64,000 nt of DNA from Cordia subcordata. Taxonomy: Eukaryota > Streptophyta > Magnoliopsida > Boraginales > Cordiaceae. Position 1 is the first letter of the stretch. Each line of letters opens with the position of its first letter. The notes below the pieces were generated by a model. The model was given only the letters and a program-made list of their open reading frames with translations. It searched no databases and was not told the DNA's origin. Position numbers and translations under genes: made by a program. The stretch spans positions 5,562,501-5,626,500 of the forward strand of contig JAPTOF010000001.1 of assembly GCA_028554755.1 (NCBI GenBank), given 5' to 3'. This document shows, piece by piece, positions 53,223 to 64,000 of the stretch.

Positions 53223-54450
53223 GGGATGAAAGTTGAGAATTGTGTCATAAGTGCCCTACAGTGGATGTCAAAATGTAGATTCTTGAGAAAGATCTACCAT
53301 TAAGATTGTTAGCTTTCGAATAAATAAGCAATTCTTTTGTTAAGTGGGCACGAACAAAACTTAGAACAACAAACATTGGATGAGGATTCTCTTTTAACTC
53401 CTATCTTAGTCCCAATCTTCTAACTTAAAATCTCAACTATGTATTTTATATATCAACAAATATTCACCATTAATCTAAATATTGTACCCCTACTAAAGTA
53501 ATTTTTCATTTTTAATTTCTCATTTTTCTTTACTTAAATCAATGGTAAAAATTTGTTGATATATGAAGTATATGATTGAGATTTTCAGTTAGAAGGTTCA
53601 GACCAAATAGAAATTAGAAGAGGACCCTTGTCCTAGAATATTAGGGTAGTGTATAGTGTGTATTGAGTGATTGTCCCTCCCTTGTCCATACTTTTAAAGC
53701 TTCAAGGAATAAAATAACTCCCTTTTGTTTGTTATTTGATTTATTGCTGTTGACTTACTATGGAAGGTTGCTTAAACGTGGTGTCTTTTTTATGAGTCTT
53801 TAAAAGAAGGAACCTCTTATTTTACTATGTCCCAAAATTGCCCAATACATTAATAGTAAGAAAAAGTTCAAGTACTTGATGTAAATTCTCCCCCTCAACT
53901 TTTAAAAATGGTGCAAATTCCCTCTCCTTTAAATTAAAAATAGTGCAGATTTCTCTAATTTGAAATAAAGTGCAAATACACCCCTAAATGAGTGAAAACG
54001 TGAATACATATCTTTTTAATTAAGTAGATTTCTCAATTTAAATGACTCTATATTATACAAATATATTTGATAATAATTAAAAGCATATAAACAAAGAAAT
54101 CTACATAATTTAGAAGATATAATATCTTATATTCATCCTCTAGTTACTTATTTAACCTTATATCAAGCTAGAGAAGGGAACTCGCATCATTTTCAAAGTT
54201 AGTGGGAGAATTTGCAATGATTTAATAACTTTCCATTAACTCTAATAAAATTACTAGAAGCAGGAACCAATGTTTAACATTTTTTTGATGAATTATATGG
54301 GGTATAAGTGAATTCTAAAACAATGGGATATTATATTCATCTTTCACAAAACATATGGAATAAAATGCGTTTTACTCAATTTTGAATTACAGCATCCAAA
54401 ACAACAATTCTCACTTGTACTTGATTCTATAAATAGCATTTCAAGCCTTA
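53223..54450. other. AT-rich intergenic sequence
   Basis: No gene recognised. The end holds the 3' flank of the epimerase-like gene. Confidence 0.5.
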
Positions 54451-56190
54451 TCAATTAGTGGTAAATTCAAAAATGGTTGATTCTTCATAAGGCTTTCCTC
54501 TGGTAATAAATTGTGAAGGGAAGTTCCCATCATTCAGTTCCAACGAGTAAGGATAAGCTTGAGGATCAAGAATAAGTCCTGCATAACGTTTATACAAAGC
54601 TCCATCTTCACCCTCCACGCTCGTGTATTTATTTGCCGTTTTAACTCGCAACACAGGTTGTGTTGTCCACAGCTTCAACACTCTACCAGATGAAGTGTCC
54701 TGCAAAATTGCTGCTAGCGTGTGGCTTTGCTGCTTCTTGACATTGTCGACAATGTAGTCGACGCCATAGCCATGTTTAATCAGTTTATATGATATCAGCT
54801 TTCTGATGGCATGAGGTTGAAGAAAGTCATATGGTGTGTGTTCAACGGGTCCAACTTTGCTTGTTTCTATCAGATTCCTAGTGACCAACTTTGTTATGTT
54901 TGAAGCGAAGATTTGGAGTTGGTGGCTCAAGATGTTGCCATGCCCTGCTAAATTCCATGCCAAATGTTGGGCAAAGTTCACTGCTGGAGTGGACTCGTCC
55001 TTCGTCTTGGCTTGTATTTCTACCTTCAATTTGTTATTTTTTAGGAGAGAGTAGGTTATGGTAATAAGGAGATTATCTGGAGATACTGTGACAAAGATAA
55101 TGAAAAAATATTAATCCTTTTGAATAACTTTTGTGAAATCAGTAATGACTACAACCGTCCAATTATACGAGTACGAGTAATCCCATCCTCTTCAAATATG
55201 TCATCAAGATTGACAAAATTAATTAAGAAGAAGGAGATTTAGGTTAAACTCACCTTGTTCACCATCAAAGTCGTAGTTTCTGAAAGTAATTTCAGGTTTT
55301 TGTCCAGATTTTTTATGCTTTTTCACCTTCCAAACAAACTCGTCAAATCCTTTGCGTCGGCCCAATAACGGGACATCATTGGTAGGAAAAATGTTACTGA
55401 TCTCACTTAAAAGTTATCATTCAAATATTATAAAAATAAATATGATTATTCAGTACAAACCAGCAAATGTATTTTCCCCTGCATCAGCCTCTGGGTTGTA
55501 GGCAGTTCCGATATTTCCATCAAAATAGGGATTATGATGAGCCTGTTACAGAACATCGATGCTTCTCAGAAATCAATGGATATATGTATATATAATTTTA
55601 TGTAATTTTCTAATTAATGCGTTCATGTTCACCTGATACGATTTTATTGTATCATCTCCAACAATGACATTAGCCAACTCTCCTGGAAGAAAAGAAGCAC
55701 AACAAATAAGGAAGAGAAGACGTAAAGCTCAAATACACTGTGCTTTACAAGGAGTCATCTCATACAGAGATTCATTAAAACAACTGAAAAAATTAATCAT
55801 GTGTATCAAATTTAAAAAGAATTATATCAATATGTCGACATCTAAATGAAAATAAATTTAATCAATGATTTAAAAGTTCATCAAATTTAGTTTAATGGTA
55901 TGTATCGCTTCCCGTGATCTATCCAAATTAAAGTAACATCGTATACAAAATTTGCATAGAAATAAAAAATTAAATGATATGGTAAAAGAAAGGGCTTCAC
56001 CATTTTTGTCCGGAACATTAATGGATAAGATTCTCGCACCCAAATTGGTGAATATAACGGATGTATCTCCTTTCTTCAGCTCATAAAGCTGGACAGTTTG
56101 CTTTCTTGACTTTTCCTCTGTTGCTGCGCAACCGGAAGCAGCAAGTACAACAGTTATGAAGAGAGTGACAAAGAATCTAAGATTAGACAT
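54451..56190 (-). CDS. Aldose 1-epimerase-like protein with altered active site
   Basis: Member of the galactose mutarotase fold family, which interconverts sugar anomers. In tobacco a family member, NCAPP1, was described as a plasmodesmal trafficking factor. Exons 56190-56001, 55682-55633, 55542-55457, 55396-55254 and 55085-54451 join in one frame (1104 nt, 367 residues). All introns are GT-AG. An N-terminal hydrophobic segment (about 4-21) suggests secretion or ER targeting. Family blocks are visible: GDTSVIFTNLGARILSINVP, KGFDEFVWKV, VNFAQHLAWNL, TPYDFL, and NFPSQ near the end. Key positions differ from the enzymes: the NRI arginine region reads AYNP, the LHGG histidine aligns with L120, the GYD aspartate is glycine in HGYGVDY, and the catalytic glutamate of LETQ is D330 in LDPQ. 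H197 is kept. Five exons in frame argue for a real gene, but the protein may not be an active mutarotase. Confidence 0.85.
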
Positions 56191-57667
56191 TTTTTGTTGC
56201 TGTTAAATGTACTAAAACGATGTTGTAAAGTAGGCTGCGGATATGTCTAGAATCGATTGTTTATATTGGTATACGAGGAGCTGTAAAAAGTGTTATTGCC
56301 TTGAGCATAATTAATTAAGGAGCATGTAATGTAGCCGATTTGCAATGAGATAAATTGAAGAAATGAATACGAAGAAATGTAACTTATGTTTACATGAATA
56401 AATTTCATAAATGAAACAAATTAACTTTATGGAAATAATAATAACAACATCGACAACTGCAACAGCTTCGCATAAAAAATATTAAACAATGAGAAGAAAT
56501 AAATAAATAAATAGCACTTAGAAGGAAATAATATTTGCATATTATGCTTGATGTGAGTATGTTCTACCGCGAGATTCAATGTGAGCGTGTAATTCTAATT
56601 TTATCAGAATGCATTACAAGATTGTACCTCGTGCCTATATTCAAGTACGTACTTCAAGGAAATCTCTGGCTTTTGCTAAACTAGGTCCCTTGCTAGTAAG
56701 TAGTCGTATAAGAGGCTTTCTCCAATAAATTAAAACATTTCCAAACGAGATCCCAAATTGTGCTGCCCTTGTTTCAAATAGTTAGTCTACAGAGGTGGAA
56801 CTAGAAATTGACCATTGGGGGGTGTAAGATTTCTTTACATAAATGGAAACTATTTTCAAAGTAGTGTTTGATAGTGTTAAGTAAAATACAAGTTTTTCTA
56901 TTTTTTATGTGAGAAAGAGAAGAATACATATATAGCAATAATTATAAAACAAAGTTTAATGATATCAAATATTTACGCATAAATAGGTGTAAAAATTATT
57001 TAGCAAAATCATATAAGATGATATAAAGAAAAATTTATTGATTTAGCTGATAAAATTAAGTTCTTCTCTCCTTTATAAAATTATGTAGGTAAATATAAAT
57101 AAATTACATATAAAAAAACTACTTGAATAAATAAAATTTTTATGAAAAAATGCCCTAAAATTTATGCACTTCTCTAAATTTATCTTGCATAAAAAACTCT
57201 AAGTATGTAACTAGCAAAATAAATAGATTAAGCATTACTGAGATTTATTTGTTAAAATTACTTATTTATTACAAGAATTTTATCGCCGAGATATAATCTA
57301 GGTATGAAAAAGTATATGCTAAAAACATCACTATGGAAAGAACTTCAAATGAAAGAAAAGAGAGAGAGGAAAAAAAAATAGGGGGCAACATAAGAAAATT
57401 TTAAAAACTTTTATATAAACTACTATATGTTTTATTTAGCACTCTATTTAATTATGCATTCATGTCGATCAAATGCCTTGTTATTAATGCGCTAAGACAG
57501 GAAACTTTTCTCTAGTTTTGCTAAAGTCATATAAAAAAATATATTTAAAAGTTCATCACCATTGAAAATTAAATAAATAATGACATGATATGATACATAG
57601 AAAAATTTAATTGGGATGGCATAACACGTCGTAAAGAGATGTGTCAGCCTATATTTTAGTGTTTGAA
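56191..57667. other. AT-rich intergenic sequence
   Basis: Promoter side of the epimerase-like gene, then long AT-rich sequence with no recognisable gene. Confidence 0.5.
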
Positions 57668-58512
57668 ATCTCTACAACATCTGTCAAATTCCAGCACAAA
57701 GAAACAAATTATGAAGCTTATTTCTTCCCCTCGCGATGTAGAAAATTCAGCTCTTGAACATTCCAGTTGGAAATCACTTATATCCCTTAAAAATATCAAC
57801 TAAATGTGAGCAACGCTTCCTTCAGAAGCTTGATCCTTATTTGGATTTTTAATCTTTAAAAACTTGATATTATAATTTTGAAGAAACTCAAATTCTTTTT
57901 CCTTTTTGTGGTCAAATTACTCCTCAGGGACGTCGTAGCAACACGAGGCACGTCAATCAGTCTTCAGGAAAACCAAAAGAGCAATAATTAAGAGACAATC
58001 AAACATCCAGACAAATGTTAGAGCCCGAAATTACTAGTCAATCAATGCAACAGTTTGCTTCTTCATACCACAATTAGTTCGATCTGTTCTCCATGCACAT
58101 GGTAAACTCAGTAACAAACCTGTTTCACGAGCATTGTCGATCTTACAGCAAACAATTGTGGCATACTTGCTGGCCAGCTTGGTATATGTAGGCATTCTTT
58201 CACGCTCATCAATTATCATAGACTAAAATTGTAACGATTTAATCTCAATTACTGATTTACCACTATAAATAAACCTAACCTTAAAAAGGTTTAAAACTAA
58301 CTCCAACACCTCCTATTTTATCCCTACTTCTAGCAAGTAAAGTTCATCATTTCTACATTTAAGGGCTCCCTATATATCAGCTTTATTCCAACCGCCTCCA
58401 TATTCATTTTTTCACGGGCTCTATATTTTAGGTTTAGACAGACACTCTATTCAATTTCACTCCTAGCATTTTCTCTCTACTTTCAATTTGCATTCTTTTC
58501 TAGCTTTAAATC
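57668..58512. repeat. Direct repeat X, copy 1
   Basis: The segment from ctctacaacatctgtcaaat to the tttctagctttaaatctta region recurs at 59817-60660 in the same orientation, highly similar throughout. On the minus strand it holds a 61-codon frame (58219-58034) starting MIIDERERMPTYTKLASKYA, whose family I do not recognise. Confidence 0.85.
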
Positions 58513-59637
58513 TTATGTCCTTTGTTCACTGAAGGTACATAGTGCTTAATTGTTATATAATCCTTAAGGTGCATAGTATAACTTCTCGTGACTGGAAGGT
58601 CGATGTGGTTTTGCTTATGAACAAATATATAAAATCTCAAATTTTAATATTATATATATTATGTAAACTCTGAAATTATTTTATCTAACAATAATTGATT
58701 TGACGATCAATTATTACAGCTAATTTTTTTAATATAGTTTAAATAATACTTATATACAAAATTTGAAATTGAATAAGAAAAATGATACAATAAAATATAT
58801 CCAAACAAACTATGAGTGCTAACATATGAAGCTATTCATAAAAACCCCACATAAAATGGAATTATAAGTGCATAAGCTTTATAAATGGTTATGATTTAAC
58901 AGTTAACTTGGCTCATTATAAGCAAAATCGATACTTGCAGAAGATGAAGTGAAAATTAAGAAAAGCTAGAAGAATTTATTTATTTTTTTTAGAAAAAGTT
59001 TTGGCTTAAAGAGAGTTTTTGAGAGGGAAAATAGAATAGAGGTCACGTATATGAGTATGGGGATATTTAACATATAATTTTTAATTATTTCTTATTAAAT
59101 AATTTATACTAATTTGGTACAAAATTGACTGCAACAGTTTTGTTGGACCCGATAAGATTTACACCTAGTATTAATTAGGAATTAATGTATATTTTGGGTA
59201 ATAAGTTTTTATTTGAATTAATACAAAATATATTGAACTTTTAAGGAATTAAATACTTTATTGGAGGGCTTAAAAAATTGACATATGGCATAGACTTAAA
59301 AGGCATGTAACTTTCTATCATATATCTATACTATATAATAAAGCAAAATCAATTGTAATTTCGTGCTACCAAGCGCTCTATATGACAAACTTTTCATAAT
59401 TACTTATTAATTAATTAAATATGCCAATTCTTAGGTCATTTTTTATTTTTCATCATTTATTTAGTTTCGTTCCTGTATTAAATGTTTTAATTTAATTAAT
59501 ATTTTACCCTTTCTTTATATATATCATCACTGTTTTATTAATTCTATAGTATATAATTGTTTTAATTACTAATTAGTAAGATGCAAAAACTCTATAATTT
59601 TAATATATCCAATCACATATGTTGTCACTCTAGTGTA

Positions 59638-59679
<42 letters not shown>

Positions 59680-59816
59680 TATTATATTCCATTATTATAG
59701 AATGTGTGTCTTAATTTAGTTTCCTGTGTGCGTGTTGCGCGATAGGAGTTGACCATCCAAATCAAACTTAGCCCTTGTAACGGAAGTCCTCATCGTATAC
59801 AACTATGAAGCTTTTC
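58513..59816. repeat. Repeat Y, second copy, between the X repeats
   Basis: Same orientation as the copy at 47364-48300 and similar along its length. It is longer by an insert of about 300 bases (59325-59633). Confidence 0.8.
59325..59633 (+). mobile_element. Candidate small non-autonomous Helitron
   Basis: Sequence absent from the other copy of repeat Y. It starts TCTATACTATATAATA after an A and ends CTAG before a T, which fits Helitron termini inserted between A and T. No convincing 3' hairpin was seen, and the flanking TA microsatellite blurs the empty site. Confidence 0.5.
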
Positions 59817-60660
59817 TCTACAACATCTGTCAAATTCCAGTACAAAGAAACAAATTATGAAGCTTATTTCTTCCCCTCGTAATGTAGAAAATTCAGCTCT
59901 TGAACAATCCAGTTGGAAATCACTCATATCCCTTAAAAATCTCAACTAAATGTGAGCAACGCTTCCTTCAGAAGCCTGATCCTTATTTGGATTTTTAGTC
60001 TTTAAGCACTTGATATTATAATTTTGAAGAAACTCAAATTCTTTTTCCTTTTTGTGGTCAAATTATTCCTCAGGGACGTCGTAGCAACACGAGGCACGTT
60101 AACCTTTCTTCAAGAAAACCAAAAGAGCAATAATTAAGAGATAATCAAACATCCAAACAAATGCTAGAGCCCAAAATTTACTAGTCAATCAATGCAACAG
60201 TTCGCTTCTTCATACCACAATTAGTTCGATCTGTTCTCTATACACATGGTAAACTCAGTGACAAACCTGTTTCATGAGCATTGTCTTACAACAAACAATT
60301 ATGGCATACTTGCTGGCCAGCTTGGTACGTAGGCATTCTTTCACGCTCATCAATTATCATAGACTAAAATTGTAGCGATTTAGTCTCAATTACTGATCTA
60401 CCATTACAAATGAACCTAACCTTAAAAAGGTTTAAAACTAACTCGAACAGCCTCCTATTTTATCTCTACTTGTAGCAAGTAAAGTTCATCCTTTCTACAT
60501 TTAGAGGCTCTCTATATATCAGCTTTATTCCAAGAGCCTCAATATTCATTTTTTTACGGGCTTCATATTTTAATTTTACTTTGATAGACACTCTATTCAA
60601 TTTCACTCTTAGCATTTTCTATCTACTTTCAATATGCATTGTTTTCTAAACTTTAAATCT
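59817..60660. repeat. Direct repeat X, copy 2
   Basis: Nearly the same as 57668-58512, with scattered substitutions and small deletions. The minus-strand frame seen in copy 1 is broken here near 60300. Confidence 0.85.
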
Positions 60661-63456
60661 TAAATATAGTGGTAAAATTAAATTAAATTTATTTTTATTT
60701 AATTTTACAATTACTTTTTATCTGAGAGTTCATCATAGAAATTTGGTACTTGTGGAGTAAATTTGTAAAATATTGGTTATTGCAAACTTATGATAAAATA
60801 ATAAAAATTTAACAATTTAATTTTATAATTTATTTAAATTATAAATGGTAAACAATTAAAGTATATATAAATTATAAAAATATACATGGTTAAAATTATA
60901 AAAATTTCTGAATACAAACTAAAGTATAAGTATATAAATTATAAAAACTTGCATAGTTAAAATTATAAAATTTTATAAATACAAACTAAAGTATAAGTGC
61001 ATGCGTGTCTTTTTTGTTTTTTTTTTAATTTAAATGAGACGGGCTGGAGTATGGGGGAAATCTGATTATAGCAAGTGAGAGAAATCTCTTTTTGGGGCTC
61101 AGTTGGAGCATGAGCTTCATATAATCAGTGCCAAGATAGAGAGGTTGTTGGAGACAATTTAGACCCTACGTCATTACAAAGTTGAATAGGAGTCTCACAG
61201 AAAATCGATATAAGAGGGTTTGCAAGGATTTTTTTTTTTCTTGGCCGCACATATATAGCTCAATATCTGTGATACATAATTAAGAAAGTATTTAGAAGTT
61301 TCATGTGTATTGACTTAGTCTTTGTCTGATTACACAGCTGACTGCTTCGTGAAGGGAACGTTAACGCTGTCCTGATTTCTTGACATTTTGATTAGTTGCA
61401 AATTCGCAATCAAACCATTGTAATCAAGGTCACAATAGCGGTATTTATCAGTACATAGCTCAACACCTTTGACTTTTTCAACTCTTAAATTTTCTTTAGA
61501 AAACGTTAGCAAAATTTAAACCATTGTAAACCACAAGCGGGAAATAATGTTAATTGAACATTTGAACTCATCACTGCAACTAGCTATTCTTATCTCTGCA
61601 TATGCTCTACTCTACTGCTGCAGCCCTCCCCGGCTCACCGCCCGCTGCCATGCCGCGGCGCGTCCCCGGGCGGCTGTCGGTTAAAATCTAAAAAGAATCA
61701 AGAAGAACCTTAAGAGCTAATGCGTGTGCCATGGAGAATATTAATTAAACAACTAGAGTCATTGCTGATACGGTTAGTAGATATTAGTTCAATTCTAATT
61801 GTCATTATCGGTGTTATTCATGAAATAGCGACTTGGTACGACTAGGGAGATTATTCTCGGAATCACTTGACCGCCAACTCCAGATAATTAAGTGTTTGCT
61901 TAGAATTTGTCTAGGGTTAGATGCTGAACGTAACCCAAATTAATTTCTTCACGAATAGTATGCATTTCGGATTAGCAATTCCTATCTAAACATATAGGAC
62001 TGGCCAACATGCATGATCTTTTCTGGTCTTGATCAACTCATTTCGTCAATGAATAAAATGCCATTTCAAAACATAAATATTAATATTATTATTTTCATCA
62101 TTGTCATCATTATGCATGTAATAACGAATGTGTTAACACAATAAATAAATACACCAACATCCAACATCCTCACTACAAGCTTAAACTCTTGGATCAGGTG
62201 GAAACTCAATACAATATCAAAGCCTATAAACCAAATGGTTTCAAGTGTGAAACTCACTACCATCCATTTAAAATCATTAAAACTATTCACGTGCAATGTC
62301 CAAAAACAAACTATGCCAGCATGTGAAGGCTTGTTAACATAATAAATAAATAAACAAAAATTATCCACATGCAAGGCTAAAAAAAAAACCACGCCTACAT
62401 GTGAGGGATCATGTTAACACAATAAATAAGTACATCAACATCCTCTTTACAAGCTCATAAACTTTTAGATGAGGTGGTAACTCAATAAAATAGACAATTA
62501 TTTTACCTTGTCTAAGTTATTGGAATCAATATCCATTCCTATTTTCATCCCAAAAAACATGCCAAGCATGGATATTCTTTTTCAAATCCCTTTCATTCCA
62601 TAACTCATTTTATTTTTATCTAAATTCATTCTAATACACACATTTAGAAGCAATAATTAAGTAATGATAAAATAGGATAATATGTAATAACTCTAATAAG
62701 TAAATGGGGTGGGCCACCAAAATAAACATTTGCCACCATGATCACCATCAATCAACTAGCTTATCAATAATTCTATTTTTAGCTTGTTCCGCAGAAATAC
62801 TAGTTGCCATACATTAGAGATTGGGCAGGACCGATATGCCGGGACGATTTCAACTGCATGCATGCAAGCACTTTTCAAGTTTCTTCTGACGTGGGGTACC
62901 AAAACCTGGTCACTTTCAACCTTTATTTTTAGTTTGTGAAGGGTCACATTGGAAACAATTACCACAAAGATTAGAAAAACTACTCAAAAAAAGCCAGCCA
63001 AAGTCGCCGAGAAAGTCATGCGCCTTAAACTACAAGATTTTAAACTAGCAACGACACATTTCTCGTCAGACTTTAGTGCAAGAGAGAAAAAATGAAAACT
63101 TTTATTTAGTTATAGTTTTATGCGTAATAAAATGTATGTTAATTTTCAACCGTAACAATAATATTGAAATTTTTATATTTAATTTTCCAGGATGGCAGAA
63201 AAGTGAAAAATTAATTTCATTTGGTGTGCACGCTTGTATTAATTACATTAGCTACGTTTCCAAGTGAAGCAAATATTAGTTACGCTTCCAATTATAATAT
63301 TAATTTTTAGTTATATTAAAAATTCTTTCCTTTGGATCAAATATAACTAGTTAATTTTTTAACACTTTTAAAAAAACTAGGAGACAAAAATATATGACCA
63401 CTCGTTTAATTTGATTTCTTGTAGTGTCGGCGGTAATTCAGCAGCCGATGATGCCC
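60661..63456. other. Intergenic sequence upstream of peroxidase C
   Basis: No gene supported. A GC-rich island of about 60 bases lies at 61620-61680. Related words (cttggatcaggtgg/ttagatgaggtgg, aacacaataaataa) repeat between 62110 and 62490. Confidence 0.45.
62110..62490. repeat. Degenerate short tandem units
   Basis: Two or three diverged copies of a block with cacaataaataa, caacatcctc, acaagct and gatgaggtgg/ggatcaggtgg, interspersed with catgtgaaggc/catgtgaggg. It resembles worn LTR or TRIM sequence but no boundaries were found. Confidence 0.4.
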
Positions 63457-63464
63457 TATAAATT
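63457..63464 (+). promoter_or_regulatory. TATA box of peroxidase C
   Basis: TATAAATT in the context GATGCCCTATAAATTGG, 143 bases upstream of the start codon, like those of peroxidases A and B. Confidence 0.65.
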
Positions 63465-63599
63465 GGTTGCCATGCTCTCTTTAGATCGTCATCATCTTCG
63501 ACTCTTGGCATACTTTTTTCGTTTCTTCCGTACTTTTTTCAAAGAGAAAGGTCTAAAGTCACCATTATAAAGAAAACTTAGCAGATAAGTACGTTGATT

Positions 63600-64000
63600 A
63601 TGGCTTGTAAAACTTCTGTAGCAACGGTAACCATATTGTTTGTGTTCCTATTATCAAACACTCCTAGTCCATGCGATGGTTTCCAGCTTTCCTCTTCATT
63701 CTATGACCGTACGTGTCCTCATGCATTGTCTACTATACGCACTACTATTCGACGAGCTGTCTCTAGAGAACGTCGAATGGCAGCCTCGCTTGTTCGGCTC
63801 CACTTCCATGATTGCTTTGTTCAGGTTTCTTATTCATCTTTACACATATTTTTCTCGAAATTTGTGCATAGTAGAAGTTTCGTGTACTAATATTTTCTCC
63901 TCGATTATATGATACGATACGACCGCAACAATTTTAAGGCTAATTACATAATATTGTTGGGTTGTTGTTTTAGGGATGTGATGCGTCGATCTTACTCGAC
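63600..64000 (+). CDS. Class III peroxidase C, partial (runs off the window)
   Basis: Third peroxidase of the cluster. Exon 1 is 63600-63824 (75 codons): a signal peptide [19 protein letters not shown], then [15 protein letters not shown] and the distal-site block [10 protein letters not shown] with its catalytic arginine and histidine. Exon 2 starts at 63974 after TTTTAG with GCDASILLD and is cut by the window end at 64000. The exon 1/2 junction is at the same codon as in A and B. The rest of the gene, including the proximal histidine, is outside the window, so intactness cannot be judged. Confidence 0.9.

Noticed and set aside
57668..60660. LTR retrotransposon with X1 and X2 as LTRs
   Set aside because: There is no tRNA primer-binding site after X1, no polypurine tract, no gag/pol, no TG...CA ends, and the internal block exists alone elsewhere.

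Overview
The window is nuclear DNA of a flowering plant, almost certainly a eudicot and perhaps an asterid (the clade is inference; no species is claimed). The evidence is GT-AG introns in most genes, very AT-rich spacers, organelle-targeted ClpP4 and PPR proteins, class III peroxidases with the plant exon layout, and many small terminal-inverted-repeat elements.

Layout. 1-9 kb: a housekeeping pair, a mitochondrial-type ribosomal protein uL24 gene (+) converging on a replication protein A large subunit gene (-) with C-terminal CCHC knuckles. 11.8-13.7 kb: a two-exon DUF946/VPS62-like gene (+). 15.2-16.3 kb: a Pack-MULE-like element carrying a CIPK kinase fragment. 19-21.3 kb: plastid CLPP4 (-). 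24-27 kb: a five-exon P-class PPR gene (+). 28.9-31 kb: an intronless DYW-class PPR gene resembling MEF22, cut by one in-frame TAA inside the DYW domain, followed by a decayed anamorsin/DRE2 fragment. 38-44.3 kb: two complete class III peroxidases facing tail to tail, with nested tandem repeats between them. 50.4-53.2 kb: a 2.75 kb Mutator-like element with a perfect 9 bp target duplication, inward TATA boxes and about 1 kb of ATT-type microsatellite. 54.4-56.2 kb: an aldose-1-epimerase-like gene (-) with several active-site positions changed. 57.6-60.7 kb: direct repeats in an X1-Y-X2 order, with a second Y at 47.4 kb. 63.6 kb to the edge: the start of a third peroxidase (+).

The genes are unrelated housekeeping and organelle functions except for the local peroxidase cluster, which shares exon sizes, TATA context and sequence. 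The accessory content is mostly non-autonomous DNA transposons. The best-supported unusual items are the two MULE-type elements, the truncated MEF22-like gene and the epimerase-like possible pseudoenzyme. I did not find a wholly new system. Exon joins were derived by hand from splice sites and reading-frame continuity. No database search was run, and family names rest on recognition of motifs.
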